A program made the translations under genes and the position numbers. The notes beneath the pieces are model-generated. The model worked only from the letters and a program-made list of their open reading frames with translations. It had not been told where the DNA came from and searched no databases. A stretch of DNA of 64,000 nt from Paraburkholderia sp. CNPSo 3272 (GTDB lineage Bacteria; Pseudomonadota; Gammaproteobacteria; Burkholderiales; Burkholderiaceae): NCBI RefSeq assembly GCF_024206495.1, contig NZ_JAMBPQ010000030.1:16980-80979 (forward strand), given 5' to 3'. Positions 43,586-51,663 of the stretch are shown piece after piece (position 1 is the stretch's first letter; every line of letters begins with the position of its first letter).

Positions 43586-45685
43586 ATGAGCGAAACGAAA
43601 ATGAATCAGCATAGTGCAACTCGGTCCATGTTCGATCCGGCGCTGCTGCGTCCGGCCATCGTGGACTCGTTCAGAAAACTCAATCCGCGCACGCAGTTGC
43701 GCAACCCGGTGATGTTCTGCGTCTACGTGGGCAGCGTGCTCACGACGATCCTCTGGGTCGCGGCGCTCGTGGGCCAGGCCGAAGCGCCCGCAGGTTTCAT
43801 CCTCGCGGTCGCGCTCTGGCTGTGGTTTACGGTGTTGTTCGCGAACTTCGCGGAAGCGCTCGCCGAAGGGCGTTCGAAGGCGCAGGCGGCGTCGCTTCGC
43901 CAGGCCAAGAAAGACGTCATGGCCAAGAAGCTCAACGAGCCGCATCCGAAGGCGCCGATCCGCATCATGACGGCGTCCGACCTGCGCCGCGGCGACGTGG
44001 TGCTCGTCGAGACCGGCGACACCATTCCGGCTGACGGCGAAGTGATCGAAGGTGTGGCATCGGTGGACGAATCGGCCATCACGGGCGAATCGGCGCCGGT
44101 GATCCGCGAGTCGGGCGGCGACTTTTCCTCGGTGACGGGCGGCACCCGCGTGCTGTCCGACTGGATCGTCGTGCGCGTCACGGCGAACCCGGGCGAAGCG
44201 TTTCTCGACCGCATGATCGCGATGGTCGAAGGCGCGAAGCGCCAGAAGACGCCCAACGAAATCGCGCTCACGATCCTGCTCGTCGCGCTGAGCATCGTGC
44301 TGCTGCTCGCCACCGCGACGCTGCTGCCGTTCTCGATGTTCTCGGTCGAAGCCGCGAAGATGGGCCACGTGGTCACGATCACGGCGCTCGTGGCGCTGCT
44401 CGTCTGCCTGATTCCGACGACCATCGGCGGTCTGCTCTCGGCGATCGGCGTGGCGGGCATGAGCCGCATGATGCAGGCCAACGTGATCGCGACTTCGGGC
44501 CGCGCGGTGGAAGCCGCCGGCGACGTGGACGTGCTGCTGCTCGACAAGACCGGCACGATCACGCTCGGCAATCGCCAGGCGTCGATGTTCCTGCCGGCGC
44601 CCGGCGTGACCGAGGAAGTGCTCGCCGACGCCGCGCAGCTCTCCTCGCTCGCCGACGAAACGCCGGAAGGCCGCAGCATCGTCGTGCTCGCGAAGCAGCG
44701 CTTCAACATTCGCCAGCGCGACATGCACTCGCTGCACGCCGTGTTCCTCGCCTTCAGCGCCCAGACGCGCATGAGCGGTGTGGACATGCCCGGCCGCGAG
44801 ATCCGCAAGGGCGCCGCCGACGCGGTCAAGAGCTATGTCGAAACGCATGGCGGCCGTTTCCCCGGCGAAGTCGACAACGCCGTGGACGATGTGGCCCGCC
44901 GCGGCAGCACGCCGCTCGTGGTGGCCGAAATGCACGACGGCGCCGCGCGCGTGCTCGGCGTGATCGAGCTGAAGGACGTCGTGAAGGGCGGCATCAAGGA
45001 GCGTTTCGCCGAACTGCGCAAGATGGGCATCAAGACCGTGATGGTGACGGGCGACAACCGCCTGACCGCCGCCGCGATCGCCGCCGAAGCCGGCGTGGAC
45101 GACTTCCTCGCGCAGGCCACGCCTGAAACCAAGCTCGCGACGATCCGTGAGCACCAGGCGCAAGGCAAGCTCGTGGCGATGACGGGCGACGGCACCAACG
45201 ACGCCCCGGCGCTCGCGCAGGCCGACGTGGCCGTGGCGATGAACACGGGTACCCAGGCCGCGAAGGAAGCGGGCAACATGGTCGACCTCGACTCGAACCC
45301 GACCAAGCTCATCGAGATCGTCGAGATCGGCAAGCAGATGCTCATGACGCGCGGTTCGCTCACGACGTTCTCGATCGCCAACGACGTCGCGAAGTACTTC
45401 GCGATCATTCCGGCGGCGTTCGCATCGACTTATCCGCAGTTGCGCGTGCTGGACGTGATGCATCTGACGTCGCCGTCGTCGGCCATCCTCTCGGCGGTGA
45501 TCTTCAACGCGCTCATCATCGTGATGCTGATTCCGCTCGCGCTCAAGGGCGTGAAGTACCGGCCGCTCGGCGCCGCGACGCTGCTGCGCCGCAATCTGCT
45601 GGTCTACGGCCTCGGCGGCATTCTCCTGCCGTTCCCGTGCATCAAGCTGATTGACATGGTGCTCGCCGCGTTCGGCTGGGTTTGA
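43586..45685 (+). CDS. kdpB: K+-transporting ATPase ATP-binding subunit B
   Basis: 699 residues; the P-type ATPase catalytic subunit. Actuator motif AITGESAPV (about residue 165), phosphorylation motif LLDKTGTITLGN (Asp near residue 321), ATP-binding KGAADAV, and hinge MTGDGTNDAPALAQADVAVAMN (about residue 530) are intact. Seven membrane helices. The ATG at 43586 is chosen; the ribosome site is weak and a Met five codons later is possible. It lies 17 nt after kdpA. Confidence 0.97.
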   Translation: MSETKMNQHSATRSMFDPALLRPAIVDSFRKLNPRTQLRNPVMFCVYVGSVLTTILWVAALVGQAEAPAGFILAVALWLWFTVLFANFAEALAEGRSKAQAASLRQAKKDVMAKKLNEPHPKAPIRIMTASDLRRGDVVLVETGDTIPADGEVIEGVASVDESAITGESAPVIRESGGDFSSVTGGTRVLSDWIVVRVTANPGEAFLDRMIAMVEGAKRQKTPNEIALTILLVALSIVLLLATATLLPFSMFSVEAAKMGHVVTITALVALLVCLIPTTIGGLLSAIGVAGMSRMMQANVIATSGRAVEAAGDVDVLLLDKTGTITLGNRQASMFLPAPGVTEEVLADAAQLSSLADETPEGRSIVVLAKQRFNIRQRDMHSLHAVFLAFSAQTRMSGVDMPGREIRKGAADAVKSYVETHGGRFPGEVDNAVDDVARRGSTPLVVAEMHDGAARVLGVIELKDVVKGGIKERFAELRKMGIKTVMVTGDNRLTAAAIAAEAGVDDFLAQATPETKLATIREHQAQGKLVAMTGDGTNDAPALAQADVAVAMNTGTQAAKEAGNMVDLDSNPTKLIEIVEIGKQMLMTRGSLTTFSIANDVAKYFAIIPAAFASTYPQLRVLDVMHLTSPSSAILSAVIFNALIIVMLIPLALKGVKYRPLGAATLLRRNLLVYGLGGILLPFPCIKLIDMVLAAFGWV

Positions 45686-45725
45686 ACCTCGCCGACCCAC
45701 ACGGATAGATACATAGGAAGCCAAA

Positions 45726-46304
45726 ATGAAATCGCAGTTTCGTCCTCTGATCGTGATCTTCGCCGTGCTGACGGTCATCACCGGCCTCGTGTATCCGGCC
45801 GTGATGACCGCGTTCGGCCAGGCCGCGTTCCACCACCAGACCAACGGCAGTCTGGTCGTTGCCGACGGCAAGGTGGTGGGCAGCTCGCTCATCGGCCAGC
45901 AGTTCGACGCGCCCCAGTACTTCTGGGGCCGTCTGTCGGCCACCTCGCCGATGCCGTACAACGCGACGAGCTCGGGCGCCTCGAACCTCGGGCCGACCAA
46001 CCCGGCGCTCGCCGACGAGATCAAAGGCCGCATCGCCGCACTCAAGGCCGCGGGCACCGATGTCTCGCAGCCCATTCCGGCCGACCTCGTGACGTCCTCG
46101 GGCAGCGGGCTCGATCCCGAGATCTCGCCGGCCGCGGCCGCCTACCAGGTGGCGCGCGTGGCGCAGGCGCGCCATATGAGCCCGAGCGACGTGCAGACGC
46201 TCGTGGAGCGTCATACGAAAGGCCGCCAGCTCGGCCTCTTTGGCGAGCCGCGTGTGAACGTGCTCGAGCTGAACCTCGCGCTCGACGGCAAAGAGGTTAG
46301 CTGA
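45726..46304 (+). CDS. kdpC: K+-transporting ATPase subunit C
   Basis: 192 residues with one N-terminal membrane helix (residues 7-28, VIFAVLTVITGLVYPAVMTA), then the periplasmic domain with FWGRLSATSPMPYNATSSGASNLGP and SGSGLDPEISPAAA. The closing LFGEPRVNVLELNLAL is also conserved. KdpC caps the KdpA pore and raises K+ affinity. AGGAA precedes the ATG. It is followed by a 15-bp hairpin before kdpD. Confidence 0.96.
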   Translation: MKSQFRPLIVIFAVLTVITGLVYPAVMTAFGQAAFHHQTNGSLVVADGKVVGSSLIGQQFDAPQYFWGRLSATSPMPYNATSSGASNLGPTNPALADEIKGRIAALKAAGTDVSQPIPADLVTSSGSGLDPEISPAAAAYQVARVAQARHMSPSDVQTLVERHTKGRQLGLFGEPRVNVLELNLALDGKEVS

Positions 46305-46325
46305 GCGGGAACGTTGAGCCGAGCA

Positions 46326-46360
46326 CCGCACGCTCGACGCCTGGCGCGTCGAGCGTGCGG
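46326..46360 (+). terminator. 15-bp hairpin between kdpC and kdpD
   Basis: A perfect 15-bp stem (CCGCACGCTCGACGC / GCGTCGAGCGTGCGG) with a 5-nt loop starts 22 nt after kdpC and is followed by TTTG. It could partly terminate kdpFABC transcripts and so reduce expression of the sensor genes, or protect the upstream mRNA. Confidence 0.6.
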
Positions 46361-46438
46361 TTTGCCATTTCCGCGCCACGGTGAGACGATCATTCGTGCG
46401 CGAGGCGCACCCCACCTGATATTCATCCCGACTTCCGC

Positions 46439-49384
46439 ATGAACCGCCCCGATCCAGACGAACTGCTCGACCGGCTGCAGCGCGACGAAGAAAAACGCCG
46501 CCGCGGCAAGCTGAAGATTTTCTTCGGCGCGTCAGCCGGCGTCGGCAAAACCTATGCAATGCTGCAGGCTGCGCGCCGCCGCGCCGAGGAAGGCGTGGAC
46601 GTGGTGGTCGGCATCGTCGAGACGCATGGGCGCAACGAGACTGCCGCGCTCACCGCCGACCTTGAAGTGATGCCGCGCCAGCGCATCGCCTACCGCGGGC
46701 GGCTGCTCGAAGAGTTCGATCTCGACGCGGCACTCGAACGCAAGCCGCAACTCGTGCTCGTCGACGAGCTGGCGCATTCGAACGTGGCCGGCGCGCGTCA
46801 CATGAAGCGCTGGCAGGACGTGTACGAACTGCTCGACGCGGGCATCGACGTCTACACGACCGTCAATGTCCAGCACCTGGAAAGTCTCAACGACGTGGTG
46901 GGGCAGATCACGGGCATTCGCGTGTGGGAGACCGTGCCCGACCGCGTGTTCGACCGCGCGGACGAAGTCACGCTCGTCGACCTGCCCGCCGAAGAGCTGC
47001 TCGACCGCATGCGCGACGGCAAGGTCTACATGCCGGCGCAGGCCGAGCGCGCGGTGCGCAACTTCTTTCGCAAGGGCAACCTGATCGCGCTGCGCGAGCT
47101 TGCGCTGCGCCGCACCGCCGACCGCGTGGACGCGCAGATGCGCGAATATCGTGCCGACCGCTCGATCCAGCATGTGTGGCAGGCGCGCGAGCGGCTCGTC
47201 GTCTGCGTGGGGCCGGGGCCCGAGGCGAACGCGCTGGTGCGCGCCGCCGCGCGGCTCGCCGCGAGCCTGAAGGCCGACTGGATCGCCGTGTATGTGGAGA
47301 CACCGAAGCTCCAACGTCTGCCCGACGCCGTACGCGAGCGCACGCTCGGCGCGCTCAAGCTCGCCTCCGAACTAGGCGCCGAAACGGCGACGCTCGCGGG
47401 CGAGGACGCCGCGACCACGCTGGTCGGCTACGCGCGGCTGCGCAATGTATCGAAGCTCGTGGCGGGCGGGTCGCTGCGCACGGGCTTGTCACGCTGGGTG
47501 AAGCGCCCGTTCGGCGAGCGCCTTGCCGAAAAAGCCGGCGACGTCGATCTCACGCTCGTGCGCGCGAGTGCGGGCGAAGCCGTGCGTGGGGGCAGCGAGC
47601 CCGGGGGAGCGGCCAGTGCTGCCGCGCGCGCCGCCAACGCGTGGCGCGATGCGCTTGCGGCGGGCGGCGCCGAGCGCTCGCCGCCGCGCGCCTACGGGGC
47701 CGCGCTCGTGATCTGCGCGTGCGTGACGCTCATCGCGAGCGCGTTGATCGACCGCATCGATCTCGCGAATCTCGTGATGCTGTATCTGCTCGGCGTGATC
47801 TTCGCGGCGACGAAGCTCGGGCGCGGACCGGGCGTGATGCTCTCGTTTGCAAGCGTCGCGGCGTACGACTTTTTCTTCGTGCCGCCGCGCATGTCGTTCT
47901 CGGTCTCGGATACTCAATATCTGCTGACGTTCGTCGGCATGCTGCTTACTTCGCTCGTCATCAGCCATCTCACGTCGAGCCTGCGCCGCGAGGCGAGCGT
48001 CGCACAGCGGCGCGAACAGCGCACCGGCGCGATGTACGCGATGGCACGCGAGTTGGCCGCGGCGCTCACCACGGAGCAGATCGTGGCGATCGGCAGCCGC
48101 CACGTGAGCGAGGTGTTCGGCGCGCGGGTGGCGCTGCTGCTGCCCGATAGCGTCGACAAGGTGCAGCAGAAGATCGAGGAGCCCGATCCGAAGATCATGC
48201 TCGACGCCGAAAACCTCGATATCGACGTGGGCCAGTGGGTCTACGACCAGCAGAAGCCCGCGGGCAACGGCACCGACACGCTGCCGGCGGCTGTCGCGCG
48301 CTACTTGCCGCTCAAGGCGCCGATGCGCACGCGCGGCGTGCTGGCCGTCGTGACGCGCGACGCTCGCGAGCTGCAGGTGCCCGAGCAGCAGCGCATGCTC
48401 GACGCGTTCGCCGCGCAAATCGCGCTCGCGCTCGAGCGCGTGCACTACGTGGACATCGCGCGCGACGCGCTCGTCAACATGGAGTCGGAGCGGCTGCGCA
48501 ACTCGCTGCTCTCGGCCATCTCGCACGACCTGCGCACGCCGCTCACGGCGATCGTCGGCTTCTCGTCGATGCTCGCGCAAACCCATGAGCCCGGGGATGC
48601 GCAGGACTCGCGCTCGGGCGAGCTGATCGAGGCGATTCACGACGAGGCGCTGCGCATGACGGGCATCGTCACGAACCTGCTCGACATGGCGCGGCTGCAG
48701 GCGGGCAGCCTCAATCTCAATCGTCAGTGGACGCTGCTCGAGGAAACCGTGGGCGCCGCGCTCGCGGCTTGCCGCCGCGTGCTCGCGCGGCACCCCGTGC
48801 AGGTGAAGCTGGAAGAAGGGTTGCCGCTGCTCCAGCTCGACGCCGTGCTGATGGAGCGGCTCTTCTCGAACTTGCTGGAGAACGCCGCCAAGTACACGCC
48901 CGCCGACACGCCGCTCACCATCGCGGCGCGCCGCGTGGTGGAGGGCGGTCAGCCGTTCGTGCGCGTCTCGGTCGAGGACAATGGGCCGGGTCTGCCGCCC
49001 GGCATGGGCGAGCGCGTGTTCGAGAAGTTCACGCGTGGCGAGAAGGAGTCGGCCAAGCCCGGCATCGGGCTCGGACTCGCCATCTGCCGGGCGATCGTCG
49101 AGGCGCACGGCGGTACAATCGGCGCAGCCAATCGCGTTGCCGCCGATGGCCATGTGCAAGGCGCGACGTTCTGGTTCGCGCTGCCCGTGGAGTCGCCGCC
49201 GCCGCTGCCCGCCGATGTGACCGATGCGCCGGAGGCACACGACGCGCTCGAGCCGCTCGAGCCGGTTGAGCCGGTTGAGCCCGCCGCAGATGAGCCCGTC
49301 CCGCGGATGCCCGCTGCACGGGAGGCCGCCCCGCGGATGCCCGCCGCCCCCCCCCAAAACCGTCGATCCCAAACCCGCAAATGA
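46439..49384 (+). CDS. kdpD: Sensor histidine kinase KdpD
   Basis: 981 residues, longer than E. coli KdpD (894). N-terminal KdpD domain: Walker A FFGASAGVGKTYAML (about residue 35) and Walker B LVLVDELAH. A USP-like domain lies at about 250-370 (VCVGPGPEANALVRAA). Four helices at about 420-520 carry the PPRMSFSVSD loop, then GAF. HisKA SAISHDLRTPL (His about 695) and an HATPase with NLLENAAKYTP and GIGLGLAICRAIVEAHGG complete the kinase. A Pro/Glu-rich tail of about 65 residues holds short repeats (EPLEPVEPVEP and PRMPAA twice) and ends beside a C9 tract. It phosphorylates KdpE under K+ limitation. Overlaps kdpE by ATGA. Confidence 0.96.
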   Translation: MNRPDPDELLDRLQRDEEKRRRGKLKIFFGASAGVGKTYAMLQAARRRAEEGVDVVVGIVETHGRNETAALTADLEVMPRQRIAYRGRLLEEFDLDAALERKPQLVLVDELAHSNVAGARHMKRWQDVYELLDAGIDVYTTVNVQHLESLNDVVGQITGIRVWETVPDRVFDRADEVTLVDLPAEELLDRMRDGKVYMPAQAERAVRNFFRKGNLIALRELALRRTADRVDAQMREYRADRSIQHVWQARERLVVCVGPGPEANALVRAAARLAASLKADWIAVYVETPKLQRLPDAVRERTLGALKLASELGAETATLAGEDAATTLVGYARLRNVSKLVAGGSLRTGLSRWVKRPFGERLAEKAGDVDLTLVRASAGEAVRGGSEPGGAASAAARAANAWRDALAAGGAERSPPRAYGAALVICACVTLIASALIDRIDLANLVMLYLLGVIFAATKLGRGPGVMLSFASVAAYDFFFVPPRMSFSVSDTQYLLTFVGMLLTSLVISHLTSSLRREASVAQRREQRTGAMYAMARELAAALTTEQIVAIGSRHVSEVFGARVALLLPDSVDKVQQKIEEPDPKIMLDAENLDIDVGQWVYDQQKPAGNGTDTLPAAVARYLPLKAPMRTRGVLAVVTRDARELQVPEQQRMLDAFAAQIALALERVHYVDIARDALVNMESERLRNSLLSAISHDLRTPLTAIVGFSSMLAQTHEPGDAQDSRSGELIEAIHDEALRMTGIVTNLLDMARLQAGSLNLNRQWTLLEETVGAALAACRRVLARHPVQVKLEEGLPLLQLDAVLMERLFSNLLENAAKYTPADTPLTIAARRVVEGGQPFVRVSVEDNGPGLPPGMGERVFEKFTRGEKESAKPGIGLGLAICRAIVEAHGGTIGAANRVAADGHVQGATFWFALPVESPPPLPADVTDAPEAHDALEPLEPVEPVEPAADEPVPRMPAAREAAPRMPAAPPQNRRSQTRK
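49347..49355 (+). repeat. C9 homopolymer at the kdpD 3' end
   Basis: Nine consecutive C lie within codons 970-973 of kdpD, 26 nt before the kdpE ATG. As read, KdpD ends with QNRRSQTRK. Translating by hand, one extra C puts kdpD in frame with kdpE with no stop between; one C fewer gives a slightly different tail that stops just inside kdpE. Confidence 0.9.
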
Positions 49385-50079
49385 GTGACCCGAGCATCGC
49401 CGTCGTCCTTATCGAAGACGAAAAACAGATTCGCCGATTCGTGCGCGCAACGCTGGAGGGCGAGGGCATCGTCGTGCACGATGCCGAGACCGGCAAGCAG
49501 GGCCTCGTCGAGGCCGCCACGCGCAAGCCCGACCTCGTGATCGTCGACCTGGGCCTGCCCGACACCGACGGCCTCGACGTGATCCGCGAACTGCGCGGCT
49601 GGAGCGATCTGCCCGTGATCGTGCTGTCGGCGCGCACCCAGGAAAGCGAGAAAGTGGCCGCACTCGACGCTGGCGCCGACGACTACCTCACGAAGCCGTT
49701 CGGCGTGTCCGAGCTGCTCGCGCGCATTCGCGCGCAGCTGCGGCGGCGCAACCGCGGCGGGGCGAACGAGGCGCCGCAGGTGAGCTTCGGCGCCGTGAAC
49801 GTCGATCTGGGCCTGCGCCAGGTCACGCGCGAAGGCACGCCCGTGCATCTCACGCCGATCGAGTACCGCCTGCTCGCCACGCTGGTGCGCGACGCGGGAC
49901 GCGTGCTCACGCACCGGCAACTACTGCGCGAGGTCTGGGGGCCGTCGCACGTGGAGAGCAGCCATTACCTGCGCATCTATATGGCGCATCTGCGGCAGAA
50001 ACTGGAGCGCGATCCCGCGCAGCCGGAGCACATCATTACGGAGACGGGCGTGGGGTATCGGCTGGTCGGCGTACAGTAG
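49381..50079 (+). CDS. kdpE: Response regulator KdpE (OmpR family)
   Basis: 232 residues. Receiver: acidic pocket IEDEKQ (Asp13), phospho-acceptor IVDLGLPD (Asp56) and TKPFGVSELLARIRA (Lys near 105). Winged-helix domain from about residue 130, LTPIEYRLLATLVRDAGRVLTHRQLLREVWG and ITETGVGYRLVG. It binds the kdp promoter when phosphorylated by KdpD. It starts inside the kdpD stop. The next promoter, for gdx, lies 32 nt downstream of its stop. Confidence 0.96.
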   Translation: MSDPSIAVVLIEDEKQIRRFVRATLEGEGIVVHDAETGKQGLVEAATRKPDLVIVDLGLPDTDGLDVIRELRGWSDLPVIVLSARTQESEKVAALDAGADDYLTKPFGVSELLARIRAQLRRRNRGGANEAPQVSFGAVNVDLGLRQVTREGTPVHLTPIEYRLLATLVRDAGRVLTHRQLLREVWGPSHVESSHYLRIYMAHLRQKLERDPAQPEHIITETGVGYRLVGVQ

Positions 50080-50111
50080 GGCTGCAATGCGAGCCTGCAC
50101 CACGCCGGTGC

Positions 50112-50117
50112 TATAAT
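50112..50117 (+). promoter_or_regulatory. -10 element of the guanidine riboswitch-gdx unit
   Basis: A perfect TATAAT. Expected transcription would begin near 50124, so the riboswitch forms the very 5' end of the transcript. The -35 is poor. Confidence 0.6.
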
Positions 50118-50126
50118 TACAGATCT

Positions 50127-50170
50127 GTAAGGACGGCCTTACGGATTCTGACGTCACCGGGGACGGCCCC
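50127..50170 (+). promoter_or_regulatory. Guanidine-II (mini-ykkC) riboswitch
   Basis: Two short stem-loops, both closed by ACGG loops: GTAAGG-ACGG-CCTTAC (50127-50142) and GGGG-ACGG-CCCC (50159-50170), joined by a 16-nt linker. Paired hairpins with ACGR loops are the defining structure of the guanidine-II riboswitch, in which two guanidinium ions stabilise loop-loop pairing. The second hairpin is followed by an A/T-rich stretch and the TGGAG ribosome site of the next gene, so control is probably by ribosome access. The gene it precedes is an SMR exporter, the commonest target of this class. Confidence 0.93.
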
Positions 50171-50193
50171 ATTTTTTAAATGGAGCGTTCCCC

Positions 50194-50514
50194 ATGTCCT
50201 GGTTTCTTCTTCTTATCGCAGGCCTGCTCGAAGTGGCGTGGGCCGCCGGTCTCAAATCCTCCGAAGGATTCACGCGGCTCTGGCCCTCGGTGTTCACCGT
50301 TGTCACGGCGCTGGGCAGCTTCGTCCTCTTGGCCATGGCCATGCGTCAATTGCCGCTCGGCACCGCCTATGCGGTGTGGACGGGCATCGGCGCGGTCGGT
50401 GCGTTCGTGTTCGGCATCGTGATGATGGGCGAGGCGGTGAGCGCCGCGCGTGTGGCCAGCGCCGCACTGATCGTGCTCGGTCTCATCGGACTCAAGCTTT
50501 CTTCGGCCGCCTGA
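50194..50514 (+). CDS. gdx: Guanidinium exporter Gdx (SugE-type SMR protein)
   Basis: 106 residues, four helices. It starts MSWFLLLIAGLLEVAWAAGL with the essential membrane Glu13, and has LPLGTAYAVWTGIGAVGAFV in helix 3. The substitutions relative to EmrE fit the SugE/Gdx branch, which exports guanidinium in exchange for protons. The guanidine-II riboswitch 24 nt upstream independently supports this function over general drug efflux. It works as an antiparallel dimer in the inner membrane. A palindrome lies 55 nt after the stop. Confidence 0.94.
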   Translation: MSWFLLLIAGLLEVAWAAGLKSSEGFTRLWPSVFTVVTALGSFVLLAMAMRQLPLGTAYAVWTGIGAVGAFVFGIVMMGEAVSAARVASAALIVLGLIGLKLSSAA

Positions 50515-50568
50515 GCAAATTCGCTGCGCATCTTTCGATGCGGACCCTGTGCCGCGGCCGCGCAACAC

Positions 50569-50586
50569 CGCTGCGGCACCGCAGCG
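50569..50586. other. Near-perfect 18-bp palindrome after gdx
   Basis: Eight-bp arms CGCTGCGG/CCGCAGCG flank a CA dinucleotide, 9 nt before a TATAAT. It could be the gdx terminator stem (no T-run) or an operator over the next promoter. Confidence 0.5.
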
Positions 50587-50594
50587 AGCGTGGC

Positions 50595-50748
50595 TATAAT
50601 GGAACGGTCAGTGCGACACGCACGCTCGTGTCCGTCTGCTCCACGTTACGGAGCATCGACTGAAGTACCTTATTGAGGGTTATTGAGGAAACTCACCATG
50701 CCCTCCATCGGCGGTCTCTTATGTGGACCGCCACTTTGAGAAGTAGAT
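50595..50748 (+). other. Structured leader or small RNA region with consensus -10
   Basis: TATAAT at 50595-50600 is followed by three perfect hairpins: GACACG/CGTGTC (50615-50632), TGCTCC/GGAGCA (50637-50655) and GGCGGTC/GACCGCC (50711-50733). A 13-codon frame (ATG at 50698, preceded by GAGG) ends before the intron. No known RNA family was recognised. It is either the 5' part of the DUF4126 leader, split by the intron, or an independent small RNA whose end was hit by the intron. Confidence 0.45.
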
Positions 50749-51590
50749 GTGCCCTCACCGGGGTACACCGTTGCAGTGAAATTGGAAGCCGGCGCAGCCA
50801 GCCGGTGACCTTGTTACATTGACCTGATTACCATCAGGTCCCGCCCAGTCAGCGGCTTCACCTCCGCCGACAGGGCGGGGTGTCGTTTGTAATGCCCCGA
50901 CCTTGGAGTCTGGGCTTCGCTGGAAGACACGAGCGAAAGCTCGGTGTGTCATTGTTCGGCCCCGTCAGCAATTTCGTCGGGTGTAGTGAACCTGCTGTGC
51001 GACCAGCAGTAGCCTAGGAAGACATGCGTCACTGGCAACGGTGGGGTGTGAAGCTCTTCTGACAATGTAGCCCCCGGAAGTTCGGGCGGGTAGCTGTCGC
51101 GAGACAGTCATTCGGAGACTCCAAGCAGCGCTGGGGTCGAGGAGCTAGGCTGGCTGATACGGTTAACGTATGTGAACTGCTGATAAACCTCGTAACCATT
51201 GAGAAGCCAAAGCTGCTGTTAGGCTTCAACCAAAAGGTACATGGTCGGTTGATTCGCTTGACTATCGGATCACGTCGTCAAGGGACCATCGGGGGAAAGG
51301 CGGAACCTAAATCAGTCGTGTGACATGCCGGGAACGTGGTAAGCCCGTATGGTTGCCTGCGCAACATTGCAGGCAGGCGGACCGCAAGGAACGCTGTTGA
51401 TCGTGCGGGTATGGGAGGACGGAGAAAGCGAATGGCGTCCTGTAATGGGATGCATAGGGGTTGAAACATCACCCCACGCGAAAGCGGGCAGACTTCCGTC
51501 TGGTCTACCGTCGCAAGACGGCTGACTACCCTCTAGCGCAATAGTGATTGCTGGCGGCTTCTCAGTCGTCAGTGTTGTTCTTACCCCGTT

Positions 51591-51657
51591 GCGGGAGCAA
51601 AACGCTCCCGCAAGGGACGTGTTGCTCCCGCATGGGATTCACTTCTTCAAGCGGGAG
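51591..51657 (+). promoter_or_regulatory. Domain IV alternative hairpins over the maturase ribosome site
   Basis: An 8-nt element occurs in complementary copies: GCGGGAGC (51591-51598), GCTCCCGC (51604-51611), GCTCCCGC (51624-51631) and GCGGGAG (51651-51657). The last copy is the Shine-Dalgarno sequence of the maturase, 6 nt before its ATG. Copies can pair 1 with 2 and 3 with 4, hiding the ribosome site, or in other combinations. This resembles subdomain IVa of Ll.LtrB, where the maturase binds and represses its own translation. Confidence 0.6.
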
Positions 51658-51663
51658 AGCAGC

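Noticed and set aside
43505..46075. An 856-codon minus-strand open frame opposite kdpB/kdpC
   Set aside because: A shadow of the strongly conserved kdp genes.
50595..50748. Possible 4.5S, 6S or tmRNA gene
   Set aside because: The hairpins do not show the conserved SRP GGAA/GCAG loop, the 6S central bubble or a tRNA-like end.
50749..51540. Small frames within intron domains I-III
   Set aside because: They lie in conserved ribozyme structure and show no coding signals.
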